A DNA stretch of 64,000 nucleotides from Plantactinospora sp. KBS50 (lineage in GTDB: Bacteria; Actinomycetota; Actinomycetes; Mycobacteriales; Micromonosporaceae), in assembly GCF_002285795.1 (NCBI RefSeq), contig NZ_CP022961.1, forward strand, positions 1,736,001 through 1,800,000. The letters run 5' to 3'. Below are positions 46,570 through 56,239 of this stretch, piece by piece (positions within the stretch are counted from its first letter, which is position 1; every line of letters begins with the position of its first letter). A program made the translations under genes and the position numbers. The notes beneath the pieces were generated by a model that made no database searches, was not told the origin of the DNA, and worked only from the letters and a program-made list of their open reading frames with translations.

Positions 46570-48056
46570 TGCCCGGCCCGGCTGTGCCGGGCGGCGGTAC
46601 GTCCGGCGCGGCGCCCGAAGACGGCGCCGGACATCAGGCCGCTGCCGCCCGGGTAGTTCTCGTAGAACAGCCCGCCCACCACCTCGCCGGCGGCGTGCAG
46701 CCCCCGGATCGGCTGCCCGGCCTGGTCCAGCACCTGTGCGTCCTCGTCGACCCGCAGCCCGCCGTAGGTGAAGGTGATGGCGCAACCCACCGGGTAGGCC
46801 ACGAACGGCGGCTGGTCGATGGGCTGGGCCCAGTTGCTCTTGGGCGGTTCCAGCCCGGCGGTGGACAGCCCGTCCAGCACGGTCGGGTCGAACGGGGCGT
46901 CGCCGACCGCGGCGTTGTACTCGGCGATGGTGCGTTCCAGCCGGTCCGGGCGCAGCCCGAGCAGGCCGGCGAGTTCGCCGATGCTGTCTGCCACGACCCG
47001 GGTGGCGCCCTCGTGGCCGTAGTCGGTGCGCAGCAGCCGGACGCCGCGCTGGTCGAAGATCTGGTACGCGACGCCGCCGGTCTGCCGCAGGATCGCCGAT
47101 CCGATCTTGGCGTAGGTGTAGTTGCGGAAGTCCGCGCCCTCGTCGACGAAGCGTTCGGCCTCCGCGTTCACCGTGACGCCGAAGGGGTACGAGTGCCGTT
47201 GCAGCTTGTTGGTCAGCACCCGGTTGCCGAACGGGCCGGCGTTGATGTCCCAGGCGACCGCGTGTGCGCCGGACCAGTTGCCGTACGACTGCGCCCCGAT
47301 GTCCAGCGCGGCCAGCAGTCCCTCGCCGGTGTTGTACCGGCTGCCGCGGACCTTGGCGGTGTCCCAGCCCGGCCCCAGGTGCACGGCGCGCAGCCGGGTG
47401 TCGGCCTCGAACCCGCCGGATGCCAGCACCACGGCCCGGGCGCGGATGACCCGCTCGCCCTGCGGCGTGCGGCAGACCACCCCGGCGACCGCCCCGGTGG
47501 CGTCGACCAGGAAGCCCGTCATCCGGTGTTCGGTGCGTACCTCGATGCCGGTGCTCTTGGCCGCGGCCAGGTGCTGCTCGATGAGCCCGATGCCGCCGCC
47601 GACGGTGGCGATGGTGCCGCCGCCCCAGAACTTCTTGCGGCCGCCGACGTCGAACACCTGGTTGTCGGACTGGAGCTTGAACCTGACCCCGTGCCCGCTG
47701 AGCCAGCGCAGGGTGGGGAAGGACTCCTCGACGAGGGTGCGCATCAGCGCCTGGTCGGTGCGGCCGCGGGTGAGCCGCATCATGTCGCCGGCGAAGTCGT
47801 CGGCGGTGTACGGGGCCAGGTCGAAGGTGGCCGCCTCCCGCTCGTCCAGTTCGGCGAGCAGCGGTCGCAGGTCGTCGAGCCCGTGGTAGGTGGCCCGGAA
47901 CGAGCCGAGGGTGAAGTAGGAGTTGCCGCCGAGTTCGGCGCGCGGCGCCTTCTCCAGCACGCACACCCGGTCGACCTCCTCCCGGGCGGCGTGCGCCGCG
48001 GAGAAGGCGGCGTTGCCCGCGCCGACGATGAGGACGTCGTACTCGTGCTCAGACAT
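46566..48056 (-). CDS. FAD-dependent dehydrogenase, TcuA/fumarate-reductase-like
   Basis: 496-residue flavoprotein of the fumarate reductase/succinate dehydrogenase family: Rossmann start DVLIVGAGNAAFSAAHAARE, then PRAELGGNSYFTLGSFRA as in tricarballylate dehydrogenase TcuA, and RARAVVLASGGFEAD. The C-terminal YGGLRVDEDAQVLDQAG, GEVVGGLFYENYPGGSGL completes the FAD site. TcuA oxidises tricarballylate to aconitate; the substrate here is unknown but probably a saturated carboxylic acid. ATG at 48056; RBS purine-rich. It overlaps the AKR gene. Confidence 0.88.
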   Translation of the reverse strand: MSEHEYDVLIVGAGNAAFSAAHAAREEVDRVCVLEKAPRAELGGNSYFTLGSFRATYHGLDDLRPLLAELDEREAATFDLAPYTADDFAGDMMRLTRGRTDQALMRTLVEESFPTLRWLSGHGVRFKLQSDNQVFDVGGRKKFWGGGTIATVGGGIGLIEQHLAAAKSTGIEVRTEHRMTGFLVDATGAVAGVVCRTPQGERVIRARAVVLASGGFEADTRLRAVHLGPGWDTAKVRGSRYNTGEGLLAALDIGAQSYGNWSGAHAVAWDINAGPFGNRVLTNKLQRHSYPFGVTVNAEAERFVDEGADFRNYTYAKIGSAILRQTGGVAYQIFDQRGVRLLRTDYGHEGATRVVADSIGELAGLLGLRPDRLERTIAEYNAAVGDAPFDPTVLDGLSTAGLEPPKSNWAQPIDQPPFVAYPVGCAITFTYGGLRVDEDAQVLDQAGQPIRGLHAAGEVVGGLFYENYPGGSGLMSGAVFGRRAGRTAARHSRAGQ

Positions 48057-48082
48057 GACTCTCCTTTGCGGTGGGCGGTCGT

Positions 48083-49309
48083 TCAGGGACGCAGCACGCG
48101 GACGTCGTCCGGCGGCACCGTGACGCGGACCTCGTCGCCCGCCGCGAAGTCGCCGTCGGTGTTCCACGCGCGCAGCCGGTGCGTGCCGCACCGCACGGCG
48201 TACTCGGTGTACGGGCCGAGGAACAGCGCGGCCTCGACGGTGCCGGTGAAGCTGTTGTCGCGCTCCGGGGCCGGGCCGGACCGGGCGCGCAGCACCGCGC
48301 GTTCCGGCCGGAACAGCGCGACGGCGGCGTCGCCGGACGCGAGGTCGGCCGAGCCGGCGCGGCCGGTGACGAGGCCCAGCGCGGTGCGCACGGTGGTCCG
48401 GCCGGCGCCGTCGGTCTGGCCGACCGTGCCGGGCACCTCGTCGCTGCTGCCGACGAAGTTGGCCACGTACCGGGAGGTGGCCCGGTGGTATATGTCCGGC
48501 GGGGCGGCGACCTGGGCGAACCGCCCCTCGCCCATCACCGCGATGCGGTGCGCCAGACCCATCGCCTCCTGCTGGTCGTGCGTCACGTAGATGGCGGAGA
48601 AGCCGAGTTCACGCTGCATGGCCAGCAGTTCCGCGCGCAGTTCCTCGCGTACCTTGGCGTCCACGTTGGACAGGGGTTCGTCGAAGAGCACGAGGTCGTT
48701 GCCGGCGACCAGGGCCCGGGCGAGGGCCACCCGCTGCTGCTGGCCGCCGCTCATCTGTCCGGGGTACTGCCGGGCGAGTTCGCCGATGTGCACCAGGTCG
48801 AGGATCGCCCGCACCCGTTCGGCGATCCTGGCCCGGGGCAGCCTGTCGGCCCGGTTCTGCAGCGGATAGGCGACGTTCTGCGCCACGGTCATGTGCGGCC
48901 ACAGCGCGTACGACTGGAAGATCATGCCGATCCGCCGGTGCTCCGGCGGTATCACCAGCCGCCGGTCGGCGTCGTACACGGTCCGGCCGTCGATCTCGAT
49001 GACGCCGGCGTCCGGCGTCTCCAGCCCGGCGACCGAGCGCAGCAGCGTCGTCTTGCCGCAGCCGCTGGGGCCGAGCAGGACGAGGAACTCGCCCCGCGCG
49101 ACGTCGAAGGACACGTCGTCCACGGCCGCGGTCACCGTGCCGTCGGCCCGACGGAACCGTTTGGCCAGGTCGCGGACCCGGACCACCGGCTCGGCGGCCG
49201 GTTGTGGCGCCGCGGCGGGCGCGACGCCCCCGGTCACCGCCGGCTCCGGGCCGGGATCCCCCGGTGCCGCGCCGGCCGTCCGGTGTTCCACGGGACGCTG
49301 TCTCATCAT
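48083..49309 (-). CDS. ABC transporter ATP-binding protein (FbpC/PotA-like)
   Basis: 408 residues: Walker A GPSGCGKTT, Q-loop FQSYALWPHM, signature MSGGQQQRVALARAL, Walker B VLFDEPLSNVD, H-loop VTHDQ, and a C-terminal TOBE domain (~290-400). A ~45-residue Pro/Ala N-terminal leader precedes the domain. It pairs with the fused permease and the lipoprotein receptor upstream. ATG at 49309, overlapping the permease stop (ATGA), with GGGAGG upstream. Confidence 0.93.
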   Translation of the reverse strand: MMRQRPVEHRTAGAAPGDPGPEPAVTGGVAPAAAPQPAAEPVVRVRDLAKRFRRADGTVTAAVDDVSFDVARGEFLVLLGPSGCGKTTLLRSVAGLETPDAGVIEIDGRTVYDADRRLVIPPEHRRIGMIFQSYALWPHMTVAQNVAYPLQNRADRLPRARIAERVRAILDLVHIGELARQYPGQMSGGQQQRVALARALVAGNDLVLFDEPLSNVDAKVREELRAELLAMQRELGFSAIYVTHDQQEAMGLAHRIAVMGEGRFAQVAAPPDIYHRATSRYVANFVGSSDEVPGTVGQTDGAGRTTVRTALGLVTGRAGSADLASGDAAVALFRPERAVLRARSGPAPERDNSFTGTVEAALFLGPYTEYAVRCGTHRLRAWNTDGDFAAGDEVRVTVPPDDVRVLRP

Positions 49310-51105
49310 TTCGGCCTCCCTACGGTCGCCGTGCCCTGCCATCTGCCCTGCCGCCGGGACAGCGCCAGCGAGAGCATCACGACCGCGGTCGTGATGGCCG
49401 TCAGCACGACGGCCAGCGATGCGAGTTCGGCGTACGAGCCGTTTTCGAAGATCTGCAGAATCCGGAAGCCGACCACCATGTTCGTGGTGCCGGCCAGGAC
49501 CGCGGTGGCGGTCAGGTCGCCCACCATGCGCGCGAACAGGAACGCCCAGCCCGCCACGAGGCCGGGCGTCATCAACGGCAGGAAGACCCGGCGGAAGGTA
49601 CGTCCGTTGCCGGCGCCGCTGACCTGTGACGCCTCGGCCAGTTCGCTGCCGACCTGGCTGACCGCCGAGTCCGCGGCCACCGAGCCCTGCGGCAGGTAGA
49701 TGCTCAGGTACGCCAGCAGCAGGATGGTGGTGGTGCCGCCGAGGTACAGCGGCGGCCCGGCGAAGGCCAGGATGAACCCGACGGCGATGACCAGGTGCGA
49801 GAAGACCGACGGCAGCTTGATGGCGCCGTCCAGCACCCGGACCACCCGGCTGCGGGAGCGCAGCACCAGCAGGGCGATCAGGGCGGCGGCCACCATGCCG
49901 ACGGTGGCGCCGAGCACGCCGATCCAGACGCTGTTGGTGACCGCCTGCCGGGTCTGGAAGTCGTGGAACACCGCGTCGTTGAGCGACTCCATGCTCAGCC
50001 CCGACCAGTTGATCTTCGGGGTCCAGTAGCCGTTCAACGACACCAGCAACAGGCCGACCACCGGCAGCACCACGGCGAGCAACCCGTACCCCAGGATCAG
50101 CACCCGGGCGGGCCACCGCCAGCGGCCCAACGGCAGCCGGGCGAATCGTTGGCTGCGGCCGCCCAGCACGGCGTGCCGGCCGCGGCGCAGCAGCCGCGAC
50201 TGCAGGTACCACATCACCCCGACGAAGGCCAGCACGATGAAGCTGAGGCCGACGGCGGTGGCGGTCTGCGGCGGGTACGTGAAGGACAGCAGGTTCACGA
50301 TGCGTACCGACAACACGTCGATGTCGGCGCCCGAGCCGATGATGACCGGCACGGAGTACAGCGAGAAGCCCTGCCAGCCCATCAACAGGATCGCCCCGCC
50401 GATGCTCGGCCGGATCGCCGGCAGCGTGACCCGGTAGATCGTGCGCCACCGGCCCGCGCCGCTGATCCGGGACTGCTCGTCCAGGCTGGAGTCGCTGTTC
50501 CGCAAACCGCTGGTGACCAGCATGAACACGTACGGGACCTGGTAGAGGGTGTAGACGAAGATCAGACCCGGCCAGGAGAAGATGTCGAACGGCCCGGTCG
50601 TCAGGTGCAGGCCCACGCCGTCCAGCAGCCAGCGCAGCGTCGCGTTGAGCAGCCCGGCGCTGGAGGAGAGCAGCAGCACCCAGCCGACCGCGCCGGCGAT
50701 GGGCGGCAGCAGGAAGGGAATCATCGGCATCGCGTCGGTGAGGCCGGCCACCCGGGCGTCGGTGCGTTCGTTCAGCCATGCCAGCGCGGTGCCCACGACC
50801 AGCGCGAGCACCCCGCTGACCAGGACCGCGACCAGGGTGTTCCAGACGAGCGTGCCGAGGTCCCCGACGGCGAGGACGTCCCGGACCGGCGCCAGCGACA
50901 GCGTTCCGTCGGTGATGAACAGGCCGACGACGACCCGCAGGATCGGGTACGTGGCCAGGAAGGCCAACGCGACGGCCAGCGCGAACACCACGATGGTGAA
51001 CGGTCCGGCCCGGCGGCGCCCCGCCGGACCCGGTCGGTCGCCGGGCCGGCGGGACGGGACGACGGCCGGCGGCGAACCGCCGGCGTCGGTCCGGGTGGAG
51101 GACAT
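49306..51105 (-). CDS. ABC transporter permease, fused FbpB type
   Basis: 599 residues, about twelve transmembrane helices in two homologous binding-protein-dependent transport domains, each with an EAA loop (SRISGAGRWRTIYRVTLP and ASQVSGAGNGRTFRRVFLP). The iron-type FbpB layout is also used for 2-aminoethylphosphonate and other anions. ATG at 51105 overlaps the receptor stop. A complete importer with its neighbours. Confidence 0.92.
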   Translation of the reverse strand: MSSTRTDAGGSPPAVVPSRRPGDRPGPAGRRRAGPFTIVVFALAVALAFLATYPILRVVVGLFITDGTLSLAPVRDVLAVGDLGTLVWNTLVAVLVSGVLALVVGTALAWLNERTDARVAGLTDAMPMIPFLLPPIAGAVGWVLLLSSSAGLLNATLRWLLDGVGLHLTTGPFDIFSWPGLIFVYTLYQVPYVFMLVTSGLRNSDSSLDEQSRISGAGRWRTIYRVTLPAIRPSIGGAILLMGWQGFSLYSVPVIIGSGADIDVLSVRIVNLLSFTYPPQTATAVGLSFIVLAFVGVMWYLQSRLLRRGRHAVLGGRSQRFARLPLGRWRWPARVLILGYGLLAVVLPVVGLLLVSLNGYWTPKINWSGLSMESLNDAVFHDFQTRQAVTNSVWIGVLGATVGMVAAALIALLVLRSRSRVVRVLDGAIKLPSVFSHLVIAVGFILAFAGPPLYLGGTTTILLLAYLSIYLPQGSVAADSAVSQVGSELAEASQVSGAGNGRTFRRVFLPLMTPGLVAGWAFLFARMVGDLTATAVLAGTTNMVVGFRILQIFENGSYAELASLAVVLTAITTAVVMLSLALSRRQGRWQGTATVGRPK

Positions 51106-52133
51106 CAGCCGATTCCGAGCGCGGCCATGACGGCCTGTTGCTGGGTGGCGGCGGCCGCCAGGTCGGGCGAGACGTACTCCGCCGGCAGGTTGGCCGAGTC
51201 GTACGGGGAGACGGCGCCCGCGGCGTCGGCCAGCGTCTTGCTGCCCTCGGCGGAGAGTGCGAACTGCACGAGCAGCCGGGCCGCGTTGGGGTGCTGGCCC
51301 TTGGCGGCGACCCCCGGCACGACCTCGGCGCCGCTGGTCAGGGCGGGCGTCACGAACTCGATCGGTGCGCCCTTGGCCTTCGGGTCGGCGATGTGCGACG
51401 GGAGGCCCATCACGCAGAACGCGGCCTCGCCGGCGGCCACCGCCGCGGCCGCGGGCACGCCGCTGGCGTACTTCTTCAGTTGCTGGGAACCGAACTGCTC
51501 CAGCAGGTTGTCGCCGGCGGCCTGGGCCACGGACAGCCACTCACCCACGTAGGAGGCGGACGAGGCCGGGTCCGGGATGGCGATCCTGCCCTTCCACTTC
51601 GGATCGAGCAGGTCGGTCCAGGTCTTCGGGGCCTCGCCGGCGGGTACCAGGTCCGTGTTGTAGGCGATGCCGGCGGGCTGGATGATCGAGACGGCGGTGC
51701 CCTCGTCGGGCAGGACGAACTTCTGGTCCAGCTCACCGGGGAACTCGGGCAGCCCGGCATCGGCGAGCGGCACCAGCCAGCCGTTCTTGACCCCCTCCGC
51801 GGTGAATCCCGTCCGCGAGATGAGCATCGCGTCGGCGGCCGGCGCGCCGGCCTGCGCCTCCGCCGCGAACCGCTGCGCCAGCTTCGAACTGGTCAGCCGG
51901 ACCACGTTGACGTCGATGCCGTACTTCTCGGTGAACGCCGTCGCGAAGGCCTTGGTGGCGTCCTCCTCGACGGAGCTGTAGAGGGTGACGCTGCCCTCCT
52001 TCTTGGCGGCCTCCGTCAGGTCGTCCGGCGCGGCGACGGCCCCGGGGCTGTCGCCCGGGCCGCCACAGGCGGTGGTGCTCAGCAGTGCGGTCGCGGCGAC
52101 GGCGGCAAGGTATCGGCGGTATGGGACTGACAT
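51105..52133 (-). CDS. ABC transporter solute-binding lipoprotein (AfuA/FbpA-like)
   Basis: 342-residue type II periplasmic-binding fold. N-terminal signal with lipobox-like STTAC (Cys23), then EEDATKAFATAFTEKYGIDV, DAMLISRTGF, GIAYNTDLVPAGEAPKTWTDLLDPKWKGRIAIPDP and PHSA-type C-terminal EEGSKTLA. Typical of the Fe(III)/AfuA family, which also includes phosphonate and sugar-phosphate receptors. In this operon an organic acid is the more likely ligand; inference. ATG at 52133, one base after the aldolase stop. Confidence 0.9.
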   Translation of the reverse strand: MSVPYRRYLAAVAATALLSTTACGGPGDSPGAVAAPDDLTEAAKKEGSVTLYSSVEEDATKAFATAFTEKYGIDVNVVRLTSSKLAQRFAAEAQAGAPAADAMLISRTGFTAEGVKNGWLVPLADAGLPEFPGELDQKFVLPDEGTAVSIIQPAGIAYNTDLVPAGEAPKTWTDLLDPKWKGRIAIPDPASSASYVGEWLSVAQAAGDNLLEQFGSQQLKKYASGVPAAAAVAAGEAAFCVMGLPSHIADPKAKGAPIEFVTPALTSGAEVVPGVAAKGQHPNAARLLVQFALSAEGSKTLADAAGAVSPYDSANLPAEYVSPDLAAAATQQQAVMAALGIG

Positions 52134-52134
52134 G

Positions 52135-53226
52135 TCATTCGCCTTTCTCGGGGGTGTTCGCGCGGTCGGAACCGGCCGTGGACTGCCCGTTGGCCGCTGG
52201 CCGCCCGCCGGCCGGGGCCGGCTGGCCGTCGGAAAGCGCGACCGCGACGTCGATGAGCAGGTCCTCCTGGCCGCCGACGTAGCGGCGCCGGCCGGCCTCG
52301 CGGAGGATCTGGTGCGCCGGTACGCCGTACCGTTGCGCGGCGCGTTCGGCGTGCAGCAGGAAGCTGGAGTAGACGCCGGCGTAGCCCATGACGATCGAAC
52401 TGCGGTCCATCACCGGCTCGCGGCGGATGTAGGGCAGCACGACGTCCTGCGCGGCGTCGAGGATGCGGCCGGGATCGATACCCGTGTCGAAGCCGAGCCG
52501 GTCGAACACGGCGGTGAGCACCTCGGTGGGGGAGTTCCCGGCACCGGCCCCGAGGGCGCGGGTCGCCCCGTCGATCTGCCGGGCGCCGGCCCGCACGGCC
52601 GCGATCGAGTTGGCCACCCCCAGCGCGAGGTTGTTGTGCCCGTGGAAGCCCACCTGCGCGGCCGGACCGAGCTCGGCGGCCAGCGCCGCCACCCGGTCGC
52701 CCGCGTCGTCCGGGAGCAGCGCACCCGCGGAGTCGACCACGTAGACGCACTGGGCGCCGGCGTCGGCCATGATCCGGGCCTGCCGGGCCAGTTCCTCCGG
52801 CCCGACCATGTGCGACATCATCAGGAAGCCGACCGTCTCCGCCCCGATCTCGCGGGCCAGCCCGAGATGCTGTTCGGCGATGTCCGCCTCGGTGCAGTGG
52901 GTCGCCACCCGGACGATCCGGACGCCGTGGTCCACCGCGGCGCGCAGTTCCTCGGCGGTGCCGACACCGGGCAGCAGCAGGGCGGCGACCCGGGCGGCGC
53001 CCGCCTCGGCGACCGCCACGTCGATGAGGTCCAGCTCCGCGACGGCGGAGAAGCCGTAGTTGAACGACGACCCGGCCAGGCCGTCGCCGTGCGCCACCTC
53101 GATGACCGGCACGCCGGCGGCGGCCAGGGCGCGTACGGTGTCGCGCACCTGTTCGGCCAGGAACCGGTGGCCCATGGCGTGACTGCCGTCGCGCAGCGTG
53201 GTGTCGGTGATCCGTACCCGGGTCAT
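52135..53226 (-). CDS. 4-hydroxy-2-oxovalerate aldolase-like protein (MhpE/BphI family)
   Basis: 363-residue DRE-TIM pyruvate aldolase: start [14 protein letters not shown] (metal Asp and catalytic Arg/Asp), [37 protein letters not shown] (two metal His), and the [13 protein letters not shown]-terminal loop. Cleaves 4-hydroxy-2-oxoacids to pyruvate and an aldehyde and channels the aldehyde to the dehydrogenase encoded just upstream, overlapping by ATGA. ATG at 53226. The C-terminal ~40 residues are low-complexity. Confidence 0.93.
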   Translation of the reverse strand: MTRVRITDTTLRDGSHAMGHRFLAEQVRDTVRALAAAGVPVIEVAHGDGLAGSSFNYGFSAVAELDLIDVAVAEAGAARVAALLLPGVGTAEELRAAVDHGVRIVRVATHCTEADIAEQHLGLAREIGAETVGFLMMSHMVGPEELARQARIMADAGAQCVYVVDSAGALLPDDAGDRVAALAAELGPAAQVGFHGHNNLALGVANSIAAVRAGARQIDGATRALGAGAGNSPTEVLTAVFDRLGFDTGIDPGRILDAAQDVVLPYIRREPVMDRSSIVMGYAGVYSSFLLHAERAAQRYGVPAHQILREAGRRRYVGGQEDLLIDVAVALSDGQPAPAGGRPAANGQSTAGSDRANTPEKGE

Positions 53227-54155
53227 GGGGCCACCACCCGGTCTCCGGCCGCCGCGATCCGTTCCGCCACGGCGGTGGCGGCGGCCGTCATGATGTCGAG
53301 GTTTCCGGCGTACGGCGGAAGGTGGTCGCCGTTGCCCTCGACCTCGACCAGCGTGGTGACCCGCGCCCAGCCGTGCCATTCGGGGCGGGGGTCGTCGAAC
53401 TGCGGCTGGGCGGCCAACCGGTAGCCGGGCACGTACCGGGCCACGGCCGCGACCATCGCCTCGATGGAGGCGCTGATCCCGGCCCGGTCGGCGTCCGGCC
53501 CGACGGCGCAGAAGATCGTGTCCCGCATGAGCATCGGCGGATCGACCGGATTCAGGATGATGATCGCCTTGCCGGCCGTCGCGCCGCCGACGGACTCCAC
53601 GGCCCGCGCGGTGGTCACGGTGAACTCGTCGATGTTGGCCCGGGTGCCCGGTCCGGCGGAGCGGGAGGCGATCGACGCGACGATTTCCGCGTACGCCACC
53701 GGGGTGATCCGGGCGACCGCGGCGACGATCGGGATCGTGGCCTGGCCGCCGCAGGTGATCATGTTGATGTTCGGGGCGTCCAGGTGGGCGTCCAGGTTCA
53801 CCGCCGGCACCACGAACGGCCCGACCGCCGCCGGGGTGAGGTCGACCGCCTGGATGCCGGCCTCGGCGTAGCGCCGCTGGTTGGCCAGGTGCGCCGCGGC
53901 CGAGGTCGCCTCGAACACGACGGCCGGCAGCGGATCCTGCCGCAGCAGCCAGTCGACCCCCTCGGCGGACGCCGCAACGCCGGACCGGCGCGCCCTGGCC
54001 AGCCCTGCGGAGGTCGGCTCGACGCCGACCATCGCGGCCAGTTCGAGGTGGGGTGAGCGGAGGACCTTCATCATCAGGTCCGTGCCGATGTTGCCGGAGC
54101 CGACGATGGCGACCGGCAGCCGGCCGGAGCCCTCCGGGCGGGTGGCGGCGGTCAT
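53223..54155 (-). CDS. acetaldehyde dehydrogenase (acylating), MhpF/BphJ-like
   Basis: 310 residues: Rossmann [30 protein letters not shown], catalytic Cys in [14 protein letters not shown], and the C-terminal [12 protein letters not shown] interface with the aldolase. Converts acetaldehyde (or propanal) plus CoA and NAD to acyl-CoA. ATG at 54155, overlapping the RraA-like gene stop. With the downstream aldolase it forms the classical channelling pair. Confidence 0.94.
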   Translation of the reverse strand: MTAATRPEGSGRLPVAIVGSGNIGTDLMMKVLRSPHLELAAMVGVEPTSAGLARARRSGVAASAEGVDWLLRQDPLPAVVFEATSAAAHLANQRRYAEAGIQAVDLTPAAVGPFVVPAVNLDAHLDAPNINMITCGGQATIPIVAAVARITPVAYAEIVASIASRSAGPGTRANIDEFTVTTARAVESVGGATAGKAIIILNPVDPPMLMRDTIFCAVGPDADRAGISASIEAMVAAVARYVPGYRLAAQPQFDDPRPEWHGWARVTTLVEVEGNGDHLPPYAGNLDIMTAAATAVAERIAAAGDRVVAP

Positions 54156-54862
54156 GACGGCAGGTTCCCGCTGATCTGGAAGGGCTCGTCCAGGCTGGGC
54201 GCGAGGCGTTCGTCGACCCAGGTCCGGCCGTAGAGGATCTCCAGCGGCAGGTCCTCGTCCTGCACGTCGGCGGCCTGCTGGTCCTCCATCTGCAGCCGTT
54301 GCTCGGCCCGGTCGGCCACCTCGGCGGCGATCTCGTACGGGACGACGACGACGCCGTCCTCGTCGCCCACCACGACGTCCCCGGGCCGCACCACCACCCC
54401 GCCGCAGTTCACCGGCACGTTGACCGAGCCCATCGAGCGCTTGACCGCCGAGCGGGGCACGATCCCGATGCAGAAGACCGGGAACGGGATCGCCATGATC
54501 CCCGAGCGGTCCCGGACGCTGCCGTCGATGACCGCGCCGGCGAAGCCGATCCGGTGGGCGAACAGCGCCATGTTGCGGCCGAGCACGGTGGCGTCGTACG
54601 TGCCGCCGGTGTCGACCACCAGCACGTCGCCCGGCCCACCGAGTTGGAGGGCCTTGTGCACCATCAGGTTGTCGCCGCTGGGGCACTGCACGGTCACGGC
54701 GGAGCCGACGAGCCGGCGCTCGATGTCCAGGGGGCGTACGCGGTGTGACATTGCGCCCTGCCGGCCCATCGCGTCCGACAGCGTTGCGGTGTCCACCTGA
54801 CCCAGCCGGTGCTGGATCTCCGGCGGCACCCGCCGGGGTATCCGGTTGATGCTCTTGTACAT
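54152..54862 (-). CDS. RraA-like HMG/CHA aldolase
   Basis: 236-residue class II pyruvate aldolase of the 4-hydroxy-4-methyl-2-oxoglutarate/4-carboxy-4-hydroxy-2-oxoadipate group: [36 protein letters not shown] and [17 protein letters not shown] (metal Asp and catalytic Arg), [24 protein letters not shown]. Cleaves a branched 4-hydroxy-2-oxoacid to pyruvate and a second oxoacid. First gene of the minus-strand operon; start ATG at 54862. Confidence 0.9.
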   Translation of the reverse strand: MYKSINRIPRRVPPEIQHRLGQVDTATLSDAMGRQGAMSHRVRPLDIERRLVGSAVTVQCPSGDNLMVHKALQLGGPGDVLVVDTGGTYDATVLGRNMALFAHRIGFAGAVIDGSVRDRSGIMAIPFPVFCIGIVPRSAVKRSMGSVNVPVNCGGVVVRPGDVVVGDEDGVVVVPYEIAAEVADRAEQRLQMEDQQAADVQDEDLPLEILYGRTWVDERLAPSLDEPFQISGNLPS

Positions 54863-54917
54863 CTGCGATCTCCCTCAGCCAACGGCGTGGCCTGCCACTA
54901 TGGCCGCTGCTGTGATG

Positions 54918-54942
54918 TTGCGTACAACGGGCTGTATCGCAA
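54918..54942. promoter_or_regulatory. inverted repeat, candidate IclR operator
   Basis: TTGCGTACA (54918-54926) and TGTATCGCAA (54933-54942) are inverted copies with one inserted base, in the 170-bp region between the IclR gene and the operon. IclR proteins often bind such divergently placed palindromes. Confidence 0.5.
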
Positions 54943-55032
54943 TGTGAGACGTGGCTGTAATGTCGCTGAAACAGCTTCGGGCCTGGTGGGGACGGTCCCG
55001 ACGTCCTGGCACGAACCCGGCAAGGAGGCGAG

Positions 55033-55800
55033 ATGAGCACAGATCCGTCACTGACAGTGCTCAAGGCATTCAGGGTGCTGGACCTGTTCCGCGTCCACCG
55101 GCAGGTCGGTGTCACCCAGTGCGCCGAGCTGCTGGACCTCACCCGGGCAAACGCCCACCGGCTGCTGGTCAGTCTCGCCGCCGCCGGCGCGCTGGAGCGG
55201 ATCGACGGCGGGCAGTACCGCCTGTCGATCTGGATGTTCGAGGTGGGCGCCCAGGTGCCGCTGCTGCGGGCGCTCACCGAGCAGTCGCAGGTGCCGATGG
55301 AGCGGCTGGTCGCGGAGACCGGCCTGCAGGCGCATCTCGCGGTCCGAGACGGCACGGAGCTGATCTACCTCTACAAGATCAGCCACGTGGACGGCCGGGT
55401 CCGCACCCGCCCGGGCACCCGCAACCCGCTCTACGCGACCGGGCTCGGAAAGATCCTGCTCGCGGGCGCGCCCGAGTCGGTCATCGACGAGGTGATCCGG
55501 CAGGGCCTACGGCCCTTCACCAGGTACACCAAGACCTCACCCGCGCTGCTGCGGGCCGAACTCGCCGACGTACGCCGCACCGGCTTCGCCTACGACCACG
55601 AGGAACGGCAGGTCGGCGTCTCCTGCGTGGCCACCGGACTGCACGACCGCACCGGCCGGGTGATCGCCGCGATCTCGGTGCCCAACGACTCCGAGCAGCG
55701 CCGCCCCGACGGCGCGCTGCACCGCGCGCTCCGCGGCACGGCCCGCGCCATCGAGGCCCGGCTGCACCGGCTGCCGAGCGGCGTACTCGCGGCGGCCTGA
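55033..55800 (+). CDS. IclR-family transcriptional regulator
   Basis: 255 residues: winged helix (~5-70; [22 protein letters not shown]) and IclR ligand-binding domain ([53 protein letters not shown]). Divergent from the ten-gene operon and very likely its regulator; the effector is probably a pathway intermediate. ATG at 55033 with AGGAGG upstream. Converges with dtd. Confidence 0.92.
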   Translation: MSTDPSLTVLKAFRVLDLFRVHRQVGVTQCAELLDLTRANAHRLLVSLAAAGALERIDGGQYRLSIWMFEVGAQVPLLRALTEQSQVPMERLVAETGLQAHLAVRDGTELIYLYKISHVDGRVRTRPGTRNPLYATGLGKILLAGAPESVIDEVIRQGLRPFTRYTKTSPALLRAELADVRRTGFAYDHEERQVGVSCVATGLHDRTGRVIAAISVPNDSEQRRPDGALHRALRGTARAIEARLHRLPSGVLAAA

Positions 55801-55813
55801 CGCCACCGCGGCT

Positions 55814-56236
55814 TCACAGCTCCAGCAGCACCGTGCGCGGGCCGACGTTGACGCTCTCCACCAGCATGTGCGCCCGGAACCGGCCGGTCTGCACGGTCGC
55901 GCCCCGGTCGCGCAGCGCGGTGGCGAACTCCGCCACCAGCGGCTCGGCCGCCTCGGCCGGGGCGGCGGCGGTCCAACTGGGCCGCCGGCCCTTGCGGGCG
56001 TCGCCGTAGAGGGTGAACTGGCTCACCACCAGGATCGGCGCCCCCACCTCGGCGGCCGAGCGTTCCTCGTCGAGGATGCGCAGTTCGTGCACCTTGCGGG
56101 CCATGGTGGCGGCGGTCGCCGCCGTGTCCGAGTGGGTGACGCCCAGCAGCACCAGCAGGCCGTCGGTGATCGCGCCGACCTGCTCGCCGGCCACCGTCAC
56201 CGAGGCGCGGGCGACCGTCTGCACCACCGCGCGCAC
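55814..56236 (-). CDS. dtd: D-aminoacyl-tRNA deacylase
   Basis: 140 residues: [18 protein letters not shown] start, [19 protein letters not shown], the active-site [18 protein letters not shown], and [11 protein letters not shown] at the end, where the family motif is usually N-x-GPVT: Arg replaces Val here. Removes D-amino acids from tRNA. GTG at 56236; downstream of, and in line with, the methyltransferase gene (3-bp gap). Confidence 0.93.
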   Translation of the reverse strand: MRAVVQTVARASVTVAGEQVGAITDGLLVLLGVTHSDTAATAATMARKVHELRILDEERSAAEVGAPILVVSQFTLYGDARKGRRPSWTAAAPAEAAEPLVAEFATALRDRGATVQTGRFRAHMLVESVNVGPRTVLLEL

Positions 56237-56239
56237 GGC

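Noticed and set aside
45553-47964. Fusion of the aldo/keto reductase with an upstream 460-codon extension
   Set aside because: The extension is an out-of-frame reading of the flavoprotein gene; the AKR starts at 46569 by ATGA overlap.
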